Assembly: GCA_946540735.1 (NCBI GenBank)
Contig: CAMNIN010000045.1
Span: forward strand, 1-33,644
DNA from: an uncultured Prevotellaceae bacterium
GTDB taxonomy: Bacteria > Bacteroidota > Bacteroidia > Bacteroidales > Bacteroidaceae
Reading direction: 5' to 3'
DNA length: 33,644 nucleotides
Part shown: positions 14,931 through 23,861 of the stretch, piece by piece
Numbering within the stretch: position 1 is the first letter of the stretch
Layout of the letters: every line of letters starts with the position of its first letter
Notes under the pieces: generated by a model
Databases searched by the model: none
The model's input: the letters and a program-made list of their open reading frames with translations, nothing else
Told to the model about the DNA's origin: nothing
Position numbers and translations under genes: made by a program

Positions 14931-17900
14931 TTAATGATACGTCATTTCCTGGATGATGGTCATCTCGCCTGAGAGGCCGGAGGGGTGGGGATGGTCTGTC
15001 TTTCTGGCAAGGGGGTATGTTTGCCGGAATACTTGTTGGGATTCCGGCAACTGGGCATCACCCACGAGACGGTTCCATAGACAGTTGGCGATGCGCAGCT
15101 CAATGGTGTTCGTACCGCGGCGGAGCAGGTTGGTGACATCGATGGTCCAGGGTGAGCACCAGATGATGCCCGCCGACTGTCCGTTGACGATGACCTCGGC
15201 GGCGGCGTGGAGCAGTGGAATCCCCAACTTGTAGGTGTGTTTTTTGCTGATTATCCCCATCTCGAACGTTGATTGGCAAACGGCTGTGCCGGAGTAATAC
15301 TTGATGCGTGAATCTGTCGAGGTGGTCCAGTCTGTCAGTTTCGCAAAATCGACTGTCTCTTGGGGACCGCCCATCTTGGGGTCAAAACTGACCGACCAGG
15401 GCGCGCTCTTCAATGGCTGAACGGTATGTCCTGACGGTTGGATTACCCGTTGGGATGCTTTCTCGTCCAGTATGATGAAATAAGACTCGCGTGCGGCCAT
15501 GCTCAGTACGACGGTGGTGCGGCCATTCGAGCAGGTGGCTGCCAAGGGCTGTTTCTCGCCGGTCACAGGATTCCACAACTCAACTGATGCTGCCTCTGCA
15601 CCAAACGAGACATTGCCGGTGAAGGGCTCATCGCCATGATTGTTGAGGAAATAGATTTCCTTATCATCGCTACTGCGGTGCGCGAAATAGAGATGCCTGG
15701 CGTTGGGGGCATCCACATCGGGATGGATGCCGGCATCGAGCAGCGCAGCGTCGATTGGCCGGTTGTCGGTCTGCGGGTCATAGATGATAGCACCCTGCTG
15801 ACGGAAACCGGCTATCTGTTGCCGGGCCTCGGCTGACAGTTTGCCGTCGGGGGGCAAGACCATCATCTTGTAGCTGATGCCATCTGGCAGGGTGATGCGT
15901 CCGCCGCTTACCGCCATGCGGTGCAGCAGGGCATCGGTGGTGAACGAGTCGAAATCATAGCCTTGTGGCAGGTCGGGAAGACGATGACCAAGGGTGCGGA
16001 TAGGTACTTCGTCTCCCAAGTAGACGCAGACGTCGGCCACGGGCTTGCCTTGACGCATCATCCATGAGCAGCGGGCCTGATAGTCCCAGAATGGGCGGCT
16101 CATGGGCCAGAGTGTATTTTTGCGGTTGAGCACATACTGTCGTCCGTGAGCAGTGTTGAGGCGGTTGTCGAGCCAGGGTTGGTAGGCCACTGCGCAGACC
16201 ACCAGTTCATTGATGCCGAAGCAATAGGCGTAGTCGGCCAGGTTCTTGATGTCGGCCAGTGAGTGCTTGTAGGTGACATCGGTGAATGCTTCGCCCGATG
16301 CGATGAGCTTCCCATAGAGATGTGCCGACGATGAACAGTCCTTGATGTCGTAGTTGCCCTCGGTCTGATACCCCCAGAACTCGCCTTGCGGCTTGTCGAT
16401 AAACTGTTTCACGGCTATCGCATCACCCGCCATGCAGAGTGCGCCACCGATGGCCTGGGCGGTCAGCGTCAGTCCCTCGGCTCGGCAGAGCCGGTTCATC
16501 TCACCGTAATACCGGTCGGCGGCGAGGTCGCTGATGGTGCGACGCAGGTCGTGGAGAAATTGGTTCGACTCTTCGACAGAACCGACGATGAGGCCGACCA
16601 TCACCGGGAGAAAGCGTCGCATGTCGTAGCCGCGCAGTTTTTGGAATTCCTGTTCGAATCCCACTGTCCAGTTCTGCGGTCCGGCCTCATGGCTGTCCAT
16701 GCAGATACCCTGCAGGGCTCCGCCGTGGGTGCGTATGCTGTCGATGACGGGTTTCACATAACTGCTCCATTGCAGACGTGCCCCCTCGACCGACAGTTTA
16801 TCGCACTCCAGACCGAGTGCCTCCTTGCGGCCGTGCTTGGTGTGCCCGCCGTTGGATACGGAGAGAAAACGCAACACGAGCCACCGCCCCCTTGGAGCAT
16901 TCTTCCAATCAAGGATGCCATCGGTGGACAACATGGATGTCAGGTCGATGCTTTTTGAGAAGTCGGCCAGTTCCTCTGACATGTAGTGGGGTGTCTGGTC
17001 TTCGTCGATGAACTCCGAGATGAGGCTGGCCTTCTGCTGCCATGCGTCCACCTTGGCTCTGGCCGATAGGCGTACTTTGCTGATACTGACCGTTGTGTCG
17101 GTCATCACAATTCGGAAATAGGGGGCTGTGACGGTGGGGAATGCCACGGTCTGGTGCTTGACTCCGCCCATGTTGCGGTAGCGCGGACGGAGGTCGCACA
17201 CCTTTCTGAACACGATGCCGTCGTCGGAGGCTTGCAATTCAGCCACTGGTTTCAGTTCGGTGAATCCGCAACCGTAGAATCGCTTTGGGTCGATGTCGGG
17301 CAGACTGGGATTGAGGGTGAAATGCGTGGCGGGCACCGGCATCGACGAGGTACGTGCCTTGCCCTGTGCCGACACTTCGTAGGTGATGCTGCGGGCGGTG
17401 AACGGTTTCCCTGCTGGCATTGTGTCGGTCTCGTCCAAGTCAGGACCATAAGGAATGGCTATTACGGCCACGTCATGATGCCATCCGCCTGGCATCTTTT
17501 CCGGGAGCGGAAGGCGCAACGAGCGGTCGCCGCCCCCTTCCACCACTTGTTCCGTGCCAACGAGCGACTGCATGCTCCTGTCGGGGGTGATCCACTTGCC
17601 GCCAGCCACATAGCCGTTGCCGCAGTTGGTCTCGAAACTGAGTCCCAGCCTCCGTGCCTCTTGGGCAGAGAAGAGCAGTTCGTCCCACCACTCGGGCGAG
17701 AATACGTCGGAGGCTCCCTCACCACTGCCGTGCACTTGGTCGTAATACACCACGCCTCCCACTCTTTTGTCGCGGAATGCCTCCAGATCGGCGGTGATGC
17801 CCTCATGGGTGGCGGCTGTCTCGCCATGAAACCACCACACTTTGGTGCGTGCCGTGTCCTGGGGATGGTCGAATCCCCATGCCAATGACGTTGTATGCTT

Positions 17901-17960
17901 TTGGGCTGAGGCATGGGCGAAAACTGTCCATATAGCCAACAATACGAATGCTTTTTTCAT
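14931..17960 (-). CDS. Secreted GH106 alpha-L-rhamnosidase-like enzyme
   Basis: A 1009-residue secreted protein (signal peptide MKKAFVLLAIWTVFAHASAQ) of the glycoside hydrolase 106 type, which removes alpha-L-rhamnose from rhamnogalacturonan and related glycans. Signs: the N-terminal barrel strand KVWWFHGETAATHEGITADL with RVGGVVYYDQ, then LGLSFETNCGNGYVAGGKWI, the long helical barrel region, a conserved NELVVCAVAYQPWLD segment, and a C-terminal galactose-binding-like domain (VNGQSAGIIWCSPWTIDVTN, then NTIELRIANCLWNRL). Length is in the normal range (900-1150). It has its own promoter (17981) and is divergent from the two-component pair. Fits with the GH28 and GH43 genes in pectin breakdown. 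Confidence 0.88.
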   Translation of the reverse strand: MKKAFVLLAIWTVFAHASAQKHTTSLAWGFDHPQDTARTKVWWFHGETAATHEGITADLEAFRDKRVGGVVYYDQVHGSGEGASDVFSPEWWDELLFSAQEARRLGLSFETNCGNGYVAGGKWITPDRSMQSLVGTEQVVEGGGDRSLRLPLPEKMPGGWHHDVAVIAIPYGPDLDETDTMPAGKPFTARSITYEVSAQGKARTSSMPVPATHFTLNPSLPDIDPKRFYGCGFTELKPVAELQASDDGIVFRKVCDLRPRYRNMGGVKHQTVAFPTVTAPYFRIVMTDTTVSISKVRLSARAKVDAWQQKASLISEFIDEDQTPHYMSEELADFSKSIDLTSMLSTDGILDWKNAPRGRWLVLRFLSVSNGGHTKHGRKEALGLECDKLSVEGARLQWSSYVKPVIDSIRTHGGALQGICMDSHEAGPQNWTVGFEQEFQKLRGYDMRRFLPVMVGLIVGSVEESNQFLHDLRRTISDLAADRYYGEMNRLCRAEGLTLTAQAIGGALCMAGDAIAVKQFIDKPQGEFWGYQTEGNYDIKDCSSSAHLYGKLIASGEAFTDVTYKHSLADIKNLADYAYCFGINELVVCAVAYQPWLDNRLNTAHGRQYVLNRKNTLWPMSRPFWDYQARCSWMMRQGKPVADVCVYLGDEVPIRTLGHRLPDLPQGYDFDSFTTDALLHRMAVSGGRITLPDGISYKMMVLPPDGKLSAEARQQIAGFRQQGAIIYDPQTDNRPIDAALLDAGIHPDVDAPNARHLYFAHRSSDDKEIYFLNNHGDEPFTGNVSFGAEAASVELWNPVTGEKQPLAATCSNGRTTVVLSMAARESYFIILDEKASQRVIQPSGHTVQPLKSAPWSVSFDPKMGGPQETVDFAKLTDWTTSTDSRIKYYSGTAVCQSTFEMGIISKKHTYKLGIPLLHAAAEVIVNGQSAGIIWCSPWTIDVTNLLRRGTNTIELRIANCLWNRLVGDAQLPESQQVFRQTYPLARKTDHPHPSGLSGEMTIIQEMTYH

Positions 17961-17980
17961 TGAGTGTGTTTTCTTTTTTG

Positions 17981-17988
17981 CAAAAATA
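17981..17988 (-). promoter_or_regulatory. -7 element of the GH106 gene
   Basis: TATTTTTG on the minus strand matches TAnnTTTG, 20 bases before the ATG. No well-spaced TTG upstream. Confidence 0.5.
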
Positions 17989-18192
17989 GCAACAGTTTTT
18001 CAGATAGGGTGGCAATTTGAGGCGAAAATGATTTCTTGGGCTGCACTTTTCTTTCTTTATCTTCTCTTTATGCTCCATCTCGTTATGATGGATGCCAAGA
18101 ATAGGGCTTCAGTTTGAGGTCCATTGCGTTGGATGATCATGAGGTGGAAACAGCGCAGGTAGAAAAAATTCATAACATTGTAATAATAATCC

Positions 18193-18223
18193 TTGTGGTT
18201 TTTGGGGAAAAAGAGTATTTTTG
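18193..18223 (+). promoter_or_regulatory. Promoter of the two-component operon
   Basis: TTG (18193-18195), a 20-base spacer and TATTTTTG (18216-18223) form a full Bacteroidetes promoter, with the response-regulator ATG 19 bases further on. Confidence 0.8.
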
Positions 18224-18242
18224 CATGAAATGCTGATGCGCT

Positions 18243-18929
18243 ATGAAAATTCTTGTTGTCGATGACGAGTTGGATATCTGTGAGATACTGAAGTACAACC
18301 TTGAAACAGAGGGCTTTGAGGTTTCGACAGCCTTTTCTGCCGAAGAAGCTCTTGAAATGCCCTTGCAGGATTATTCCCTGATCCTGCTTGACGTGATGAT
18401 GGGTGAGATGTCTGGTTTCCAAATGGTGAGCAGATTGAAGAGCAATCCCGCTACCGCGAGTATTCCCGTCATCTTCATCACCGCGCTCGACGGTGAGGAC
18501 TATCTGGTGAAGGGGTTGAATATCGGTGCGGATGACTATATCGCGAAACCTCTGAGTATGAAAGAGGTGAAGGCAAGGGTCAGGGCTGTGCTAAGACGTT
18601 CAGCTCAGTCAAAACAGGCGTTTGCCCCACACGATGAAAGCGTGATGGTCTATGAAGGCATCCGACTTGACATCAATGCTAAGACTGTCACCTGTGACGG
18701 CAAGAAATTGGTCTTTACCAAACTGGAGTTTGAGCTCCTCTCTTTTTTTCTCCAACATCCCAACAAGGTGTTTTCACGAGAGGACTTGCTGAAGTATTGC
18801 TGGCCACAGGATGTGATGGTGCTCGACCGCACGGTGGACGTGAACATCACCAGGCTGCGCAAGAAGATTGGCCGGTATGGCAAACAGATAAAGACCCGTT
18901 TCGGCTATGGATACTGCTTTGAGAAGTAA
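18243..18929 (+). CDS. OmpR/PhoB-family response regulator
   Basis: A 228-residue response regulator. The receiver domain (1-120) has the acidic pair at Asp7/Asp8, phospho-acceptor Asp50 in LILLDVMMGEMSGF, Thr80 and Lys102 in IAKPLS. The winged-helix domain (about 130-228) shows KLEFELLSFFLQHPNKVFSR, then VDVNITRLRKKIG, ending GYGYCFEK. The gene overlaps the kinase gene by 23 bases. A PhoB-like role in phosphate response is inferred from the convergent Na/phosphate transporter and the PhoB-type repeats in that transporter's promoter. The receiver could also belong to another OmpR subgroup, so the phosphate assignment is moderate while the family is certain. Confidence 0.95.
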   Translation: MKILVVDDELDICEILKYNLETEGFEVSTAFSAEEALEMPLQDYSLILLDVMMGEMSGFQMVSRLKSNPATASIPVIFITALDGEDYLVKGLNIGADDYIAKPLSMKEVKARVRAVLRRSAQSKQAFAPHDESVMVYEGIRLDINAKTVTCDGKKLVFTKLEFELLSFFLQHPNKVFSREDLLKYCWPQDVMVLDRTVDVNITRLRKKIGRYGKQIKTRFGYGYCFEK

Positions 18930-20352
18930 ATCTTTCCAGCGCAATTTGTTGCTGAGTATCGGTGGCTTGTTCCTGCTGTTTGCCGTCTGTTTCAGCTTTT
19001 ATCAGTATCAGCGTGAAAAGGAATACAAAATCGATATCCTGCACTCTCGTCTCCAGATGTACAACTATGAGATGGTGCAGACGCTTGGTCATGACAGCTT
19101 GGCCAACAGACAGTTGTTCCGGAATTATGTGGCACGTCATCAGATGGAGGGACTTCGAGTGTCTGTGATCGGCCTGAATGGGCGGGTTATCCTCGACAGC
19201 TATGAGGCCAATGTGGATTCGTTGGAGAATCATCTCCAGCGAAAGGAAATACAGCAGGCTCTGCGTGTGGGCAACGGTTATGACATCAAGCGGGTGTCTC
19301 AATCCACACACGAGACTTATTTCTATTCTGCTACCCGATTCAATGGGGTGATCGTGCGTGCTGCCGTACCTTATTCGGCTTCGCTGACTCGCTCATTGCA
19401 AGCCGACAACACCTACGTGTACTTTGCCTGTGCCCTGACCTTGTTGCTGGGCATTGTGCTTTACCACATCACGCATCGCATCAGCCGTCATATCGGCTAT
19501 TTGCGGGAGTTTGCTGTCAAAGCAGAGGAGGGCGAAGAACTCGACCATGAATTGGAGCGGCGCCTGCCTGATGACGAACTGGGTGATATCAGCCATACCA
19601 TCATCATGCTCTACTGGAAATTGCGTCATTCCGAGGAAGACAAACTGCGGATTAAACGTCAACTGACGCAGAATGCCGCCCATGAGCTGAAAACACCTGC
19701 AGCCACGATCCATTGGTACCTGGAGAGTATACTCGATAACCCCGGCATGACTGAGGATAAGAAAAAGCATTTCCTGGAGCGTTGTTATCTGCAGAGTGAG
19801 CGGATGAGCAAACTGCTGCTCGATATGAGTGCCCTCACCAAACTTGATGAGTTGGATGACAACAAGGCTGCTATACGGCAGACTTATCGTCAGGTCGATG
19901 TCTTGCAGGTCATTCAGGGTGTTCTTGATGACACTTCTCCACAACTTCAGGGCAAAGGCATCACGCCGTCGTTGCAAGTGCCGACGCATGTGGAAGTGCT
20001 GGGTGATCAAAGTTTGATTTATAGCATCTTCCGCAACCTTATCGACAATGCCATTGCCTATGCTACTGGTGCCTCATATTTGAAGATAGTATGCAGTGAG
20101 GTTGAAACAGAGGGCCGCCATTTCTATGAGTTCCTTGTGATTGACAACGGACCGGGTGTGGAGAAAAAACACCTGGATCACCTTTTCGAGCGTTTCTACC
20201 GCACCGACAAGGGCCGCTCACGCAAACAGGGTGGCACGGGCCTTGGTCTGGCCATCGTGAAAAATGCAGTTGCTGTTCATGGGGGAGCAATAACTGCTTC
20301 TACGACTCCTGGCGGCGGACTCACCATCAGGTTCACGCTCGCAAGGTTCTAA
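18907..20352 (+). CDS. PhoR-like membrane sensor histidine kinase
   Basis: A 481-residue kinase with two membrane helices (about 13-34 and 169-187) flanking a 130-residue periplasmic sensor, a HAMP-like linker (about 188-240), the dimerisation/phosphotransfer domain with His259 in NAAHELKTPAATIHWYLESI, and an ATPase domain with N box (NLIDNAIAYA, near 377), G1 (DNGPGVEKKH, near 412) and G2 (GGTGLGLAIV, near 440). All catalytic boxes are intact. It starts inside the end of the response-regulator gene (23-base overlap), so the two are co-translated. Its TAA overlaps the stop codon of the converging phosphate transporter gene. The signal could be phosphate, by context only. Confidence 0.95.
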   Translation: MDTALRSKSFQRNLLLSIGGLFLLFAVCFSFYQYQREKEYKIDILHSRLQMYNYEMVQTLGHDSLANRQLFRNYVARHQMEGLRVSVIGLNGRVILDSYEANVDSLENHLQRKEIQQALRVGNGYDIKRVSQSTHETYFYSATRFNGVIVRAAVPYSASLTRSLQADNTYVYFACALTLLLGIVLYHITHRISRHIGYLREFAVKAEEGEELDHELERRLPDDELGDISHTIIMLYWKLRHSEEDKLRIKRQLTQNAAHELKTPAATIHWYLESILDNPGMTEDKKKHFLERCYLQSERMSKLLLDMSALTKLDELDDNKAAIRQTYRQVDVLQVIQGVLDDTSPQLQGKGITPSLQVPTHVEVLGDQSLIYSIFRNLIDNAIAYATGASYLKIVCSEVETEGRHFYEFLVIDNGPGVEKKHLDHLFERFYRTDKGRSRKQGGTGLGLAIVKNAVAVHGGAITASTTPGGGLTIRFTLARF

Positions 20353-22058
20353 GCTTGCGCGTGATATGGCAGGTCTTCTTCGTCGGTGTTCCTTTTATTT
20401 CCGGCCTGAACCACATTCATCACGTAGTCACCGAGCTTCTCACACTCCGAGATGAAGTCTACGTAGAACACTCCGAGCTGGTAGTCGTAAAGGCCGGAAT
20501 TCACGTCGTGCAGGTTCTGGTTCTTCAGTTGCGTACGGTAGTTGTTGATTTCGTGCTCGATGTTGACGGAAGTCTTGATTCCCTTCATGGTCGTAGGCTG
20601 GTCTATCTGCTTCATCATCTCGGTCAGTGCACCGTCCACAAGCTGCATCATCGTGAGCATATGCTGGGTTTGCTCTGCCGTGAATGCCTCCTGGCAGTGC
20701 AAGCGGTGACGGTTCAATGTGCGACCGAGGTTGTACACCGAGTCGCCGATGGACTCAAGTTCCGTAATCTGACGCAACATTTTCTGAATCTTGCTTTTCG
20801 AGGCATCCGACAAACGGCCTTTGCTCACCTTGTTCAGGTAACTTGCTATCTCCATTTCCATCGAGTCGGTGATGTTCTCGTACTTCTCAATGCGGGAGAA
20901 GAGTTTGTTGAACTTTTCTTCGTCCTGAAGCTCCAACAATTCCGGCACAAATCCAAACATCCGCTGGCAACGCTCTGCAAAACTGTGTATCTCCTTCTGT
21001 GCCTCCACAATGCTCAGCTCGGCCGTAGAGAGCAGACCGCCACTGATGAACTTCAGCCGGTAGTCTTCTTCCTGTGCCTTCATTGGTAGCACCTTGCACA
21101 CGAGCGCCTCAATCTGCCTGACAAAGCCTATGAGCAGAAGTGTGTTGATGATGTTGAAAGCTGTGTGGAATGCGGAGAGCTTGTAAAGGTCGTTGCCGCC
21201 ACCCATCACATGCTCTACAAACCAGCTGACGGCATTGCAGGCTGGATAGAACACGATGAGGAATACCACGACACCGAACACATTGAAGAACATATGGGCC
21301 AGGGCGGCGCGGCGGGCTTGGGTGTTGGCGGTGAGCGAAGCCATGAACGCCGTGATTGTCGTACCGATGTTCTGCCCCATGGCAAGTGCTGCTGCCTGCT
21401 CAAAGCCGAAACCCGGGATATGCATGTCAAAAAGCATCAGCGTGATTGCCATCGTGGCGGCTGAGGCTTGTACAATCATGGTCACCAATGCTCCGACGAT
21501 GACAAAGAGGATGATGGTGAGGAACGATTCCTGGGGCACGTGGGCTAACATGCCGGCCACGATGTCGCCTATATTCATGGCGGTAGCAGCCTCCTGGAGA
21601 AACGACAAACCCATGAAGAGAAACGAGAAACCGAAAATAAACTCACCTATGCTTTTCCGGTTTCCTTTCCTACTGAATATCAATGGCATACCGATGGCGA
21701 GCATCGGGATGGAGAAAGCTGCGATATTCACTTTGAACCCCACAGCGGAGATGATCCATGCCGTGACGGTGGTGCCGATATTGGCACCCATGATGACACC
21801 TATCGATTGGGCCAATGTCATCAGACCCGCATTCACAAAGCTCACCACCATCACCGTGGTGGCACTCGACGATTGGATGAGGGCAGTGATGAGTATACCT
21901 GTCAGTACACCCATCACTCGGTTTTTGGTCATTGCGGCCAAAATACTGCGCAGACGGTCGCCGGCAAACTTTTCAAGACCCTCTGACATGGTTTTCATTC
22001 CGAATAGAAACAATGCCAGCGAGCCTACAAGTGAGAAAATGTTGATAAGCAATTCCAT
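20349..22058 (-). CDS. Na/Pi cotransporter family protein with C-terminal PhoU-like domain
   Basis: An inner-membrane sodium/phosphate cotransporter of about 569 residues from the ATG at 22058 (MELLINIFSLVGSLALFLFG). The two inverted Na/Pi repeats are visible through ALIQSSSATTVMVVSFVNAG near residue 55 and the second copy IVQASAATMAITLMLF, each followed by GQNIGTT or GANIGTT loops. Residues about 350-569 form a soluble helical PhoU-like domain (ITELESIGDSVYNLGRTLNR), typical of bacterial NptA/YjbB proteins. It imports or exports phosphate driven by Na+. Convergent with the two-component pair, with stop codons overlapping by 3-4 bases. Its promoter (22091-22137) has a -7 element and PhoB-type repeats instead of a -33 box. 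Confidence 0.93.
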   Translation of the reverse strand: MELLINIFSLVGSLALFLFGMKTMSEGLEKFAGDRLRSILAAMTKNRVMGVLTGILITALIQSSSATTVMVVSFVNAGLMTLAQSIGVIMGANIGTTVTAWIISAVGFKVNIAAFSIPMLAIGMPLIFSRKGNRKSIGEFIFGFSFLFMGLSFLQEAATAMNIGDIVAGMLAHVPQESFLTIILFVIVGALVTMIVQASAATMAITLMLFDMHIPGFGFEQAAALAMGQNIGTTITAFMASLTANTQARRAALAHMFFNVFGVVVFLIVFYPACNAVSWFVEHVMGGGNDLYKLSAFHTAFNIINTLLLIGFVRQIEALVCKVLPMKAQEEDYRLKFISGGLLSTAELSIVEAQKEIHSFAERCQRMFGFVPELLELQDEEKFNKLFSRIEKYENITDSMEMEIASYLNKVSKGRLSDASKSKIQKMLRQITELESIGDSVYNLGRTLNRHRLHCQEAFTAEQTQHMLTMMQLVDGALTEMMKQIDQPTTMKGIKTSVNIEHEINNYRTQLKNQNLHDVNSGLYDYQLGVFYVDFISECEKLGDYVMNVVQAGNKRNTDEEDLPYHAQA

Positions 22059-22090
22059 GAAGATTCTGTAATTTTGCTGCAAAGGTTTTG

Positions 22091-22098
22091 CAAAAATA
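22091..22098 (-). promoter_or_regulatory. -7 element of the Na/Pi transporter gene
   Basis: TATTTTTG on the minus strand matches TAnnTTTG, about 33 bases before the ATG at 22058. There is no TTG at the -33 position; the repeats at 22108-22137 occupy that place, as at activator-dependent promoters. Confidence 0.6.
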
Positions 22099-22107
22099 TT
22101 GCATTGT

Positions 22108-22137
22108 TGTTACGCTGATGTTACAATTCTGTTACAA
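22108..22137. promoter_or_regulatory. Candidate Pho box: three TGTTAC repeats at 11-bp spacing
   Basis: On the plus strand TGTTAC begins at 22108, 22119 and 22130, exactly 11 bases apart; the second and third copies extend to TGTTACAA. OmpR/PhoB-family regulators bind head-to-tail repeats with an 11-base period, and PhoB boxes lie about 10 bases upstream of the -10 element. Here the repeats begin 10 bases upstream of the transporter's -7 element and replace the -33 box. The 35-residue ORF at 22229 diverges from the same region and could share the site. Binding by the 18243 regulator is inference. Confidence 0.6.
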
Positions 22138-22228
22138 GTGCTGCCGTAATCATATATTCATATCGGTGAAATGTTTTTGTAATATCGTAAGCGTAATATT
22201 GCTGCACCAAAAAATGAGCTGATAGGAT

Positions 22229-22336
22229 ATGGAAAAACAAAAAGCAGATAGAATCATCTCTATCTATAATTGGTTGAGAGTCATCATTCTCGTTTTAGTC
22301 CTTGTGTTTGTGATCATGGGCCTGACCGTGGAATGA
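22229..22336 (+). CDS. 35-residue single-pass membrane protein (unknown)
   Basis: ATG at 22229, TGA at 22334-22336, 35 residues: a charged start (MEKQKADRIISIYNWLR), a hydrophobic helix (VIILVLVLVFVIMGL) and a short acidic end (TVE). Positive charges before the helix suggest an N-in orientation. A purine-rich GATAGGAT precedes the ATG. A near-consensus -7 element (TAATATTG, 22194-22201, one mismatch) lies about 28 bases upstream, and a strong hairpin follows 14 bases after the stop. It is divergent from the Na/Pi transporter across the candidate Pho box, so it may be a phosphate-regulated membrane peptide. No family recognised. Confidence 0.55.
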   Translation: MEKQKADRIISIYNWLRVIILVLVLVFVIMGLTVE

Positions 22337-22350
22337 TTCCATTCTGCCAA

Positions 22351-22392
22351 GTCAATGGCATGGGGCGTGATCACTGCACCCCATGCCTTGAC
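22351..22392. terminator. Strong bidirectional hairpin between convergent genes
   Basis: GTCAA-T-GGCATGGGG pairs with CCCCATGCC-TTGAC (14 pairs, one bulged T) around a 13-base loop that itself contains the palindrome GTGATCAC. It sits exactly between the stop codons of the 35-residue ORF and the GH5 gene. There is no T-run, so the mechanism may differ from a classical intrinsic terminator. Confidence 0.6.
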
Positions 22393-22400
22393 CAGCTTTC

Positions 22401-23540
22401 CTATTCCAGACCTTTGGCTGTCATGAGAAGGTCGACAAGCGGTTTGTCTTTGTAGTCGTTTTTCTTCTGATCCCAGAAACCGAAGTCGGCATCGTAGCAC
22501 CATGTCGTCCAGGCGATGTTGAACTCGTCGAAGACGGAGAGCATGTCTTTCGTCCAACGATATGCCAGTTCTCGATCCACTGGCTCATAGACGCCCCATT
22601 CTCCGCAGAAAAGTTGAAGATTGTATTTCTTGGCCACTTCGATGGCATCCTTGAAATCCTCACGGATCTTGTCGACGTTCCATTCTTGTTGGGTGTATGC
22701 GTCGAGCAAGGGCTTGATGGAGTCGGGTGCGGCATCGTAGTCTGATTGGCTTACAAGTATGCCTGGATAGTTGACCTTGCCGGTGTATTTGCCTATGGGG
22801 GTCCACCATGCTCCGTAGTGGGTCAGAATCATCGGGTTGTAGTAATGGAAAGAGAGGATGATGTTCTTGTCGTTCTCTGGCACACGCAGATATTTCATCG
22901 TCTCGTAACCTTGCCAGCGATTCGAACCGATCACAAGTGTACGCTGCGGCTCGACTTTCCTCAGTGCTGCATGCACCTTGGCGACAAGTTTGTTCCACTG
23001 TTCATGCTCATCGGCGACGGGCTCGTTCATAAACTCATACGCCACGGAGTCATTGCTGAATCCTTTCAGGGCATCCGACAACTGATACCAGAGGTTGATC
23101 AGGTCTTCTTGCGCTTTCTCCGAGGTGAAGAGGGTGTTGGCTTTGTCGCCGCCTTCATTCACTGCGTTGAAATAGTGAGAGCGGATGATGTGCAGATCGA
23201 CGATGGCTCTGAGGTGATGTTTCTGAGCCAGTTTCAATGCGTTGGTGAGAAGATCCCATGCTTCAGGGAGCTTGTTGCCTTGCTCGTCCCAGAACTGCAC
23301 TTCGTCGATGGGGATTCTCACAAAATCGAACCCAAGTTGTTCGAGACGCTCGAAATCGTCTTCTTGGATGTGTGCTTTTCGGGCTTCGCCACGCTCTTCT
23401 GACTGAGATAGCCAGTGACTCAGATTGGTTCCGCGCTTGATGCGGAAATCATTGACCACGTTCTCTTTTGCTCCTTTTTCTGAGCATGCAGCCAGTGCCA
23501 TCAGGCAGATGGCTGCAAAAAACAACATTGCGTTTCTCAT
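22401..23540 (-). CDS. GH5 endoglucanase-like lipoprotein
   Basis: A family 5 glycoside hydrolase (cellulase fold) of 379 residues from the ATG at 23540. The signal peptide ends in the lipobox LMALAACSEK (Cys19), so it is a lipoprotein, probably surface-exposed. Family features: GTNLSHWLSQ and FDFVRIPIDE near the start, DLHII, acid/base Glu173 in YEFMNEP, FHYYNP, and nucleophile Glu314 in CGEWGVYEP, followed by TWCYDADFGFWD. Likely acts on beta-glucan, xyloglucan or mannan; the subfamily is not readable. Its promoter (23571-23601) is a full consensus. Convergent with the 35-residue ORF and divergent from the arabinan cluster. Confidence 0.92.
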   Translation of the reverse strand: MRNAMLFFAAICLMALAACSEKGAKENVVNDFRIKRGTNLSHWLSQSEERGEARKAHIQEDDFERLEQLGFDFVRIPIDEVQFWDEQGNKLPEAWDLLTNALKLAQKHHLRAIVDLHIIRSHYFNAVNEGGDKANTLFTSEKAQEDLINLWYQLSDALKGFSNDSVAYEFMNEPVADEHEQWNKLVAKVHAALRKVEPQRTLVIGSNRWQGYETMKYLRVPENDKNIILSFHYYNPMILTHYGAWWTPIGKYTGKVNYPGILVSQSDYDAAPDSIKPLLDAYTQQEWNVDKIREDFKDAIEVAKKYNLQLFCGEWGVYEPVDRELAYRWTKDMLSVFDEFNIAWTTWCYDADFGFWDQKKNDYKDKPLVDLLMTAKGLE

Positions 23541-23570
23541 TGAATAATAGGTTTGGTGATGATGAATGCG

Positions 23571-23601
23571 CAAATTTAGCGAAATAATCTTACACCACCA
23601 A
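23571..23601 (-). promoter_or_regulatory. Promoter of the GH5 gene
   Basis: On the minus strand TTG (23601-23599), a 20-base spacer and TAAATTTG (23578-23571) match the Bacteroidetes consensus, 30 bases before the ATG. Confidence 0.75.
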
Positions 23602-23861
23602 TTTTTGGGGGAGAAAATCAATGCGAAGCCACATTTCGTCATTTTCCTTAGGGCGCTGTGTGGTCATAGGGTTGTCGTTCAAACGGACTGATTATGGGTC
23701 CATGATCGACCTGAACGCTCTTTTTATATGGTTTTAGGTAAAAAATTGACAGAAATGTGGGATTTGTCGTTTTTTATTTGTACTTTTACACCCACAGACA
23801 ACAAAACTAATCTACTAACGACCTTTTATTCCGACCATGTAATATGTATATTGATACTGTT
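23602..23861. other. Intergenic stretch upstream of the truncated esterase
   Basis: No supported gene. It must hold the plus-strand promoter of the 23937-32982 cluster, but the best match is only TACTTTTA (23781-23788), one base off the -7 consensus, without a clear TTG 20 bases upstream. The stretch is followed by repeat copy A. Confidence 0.35.
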
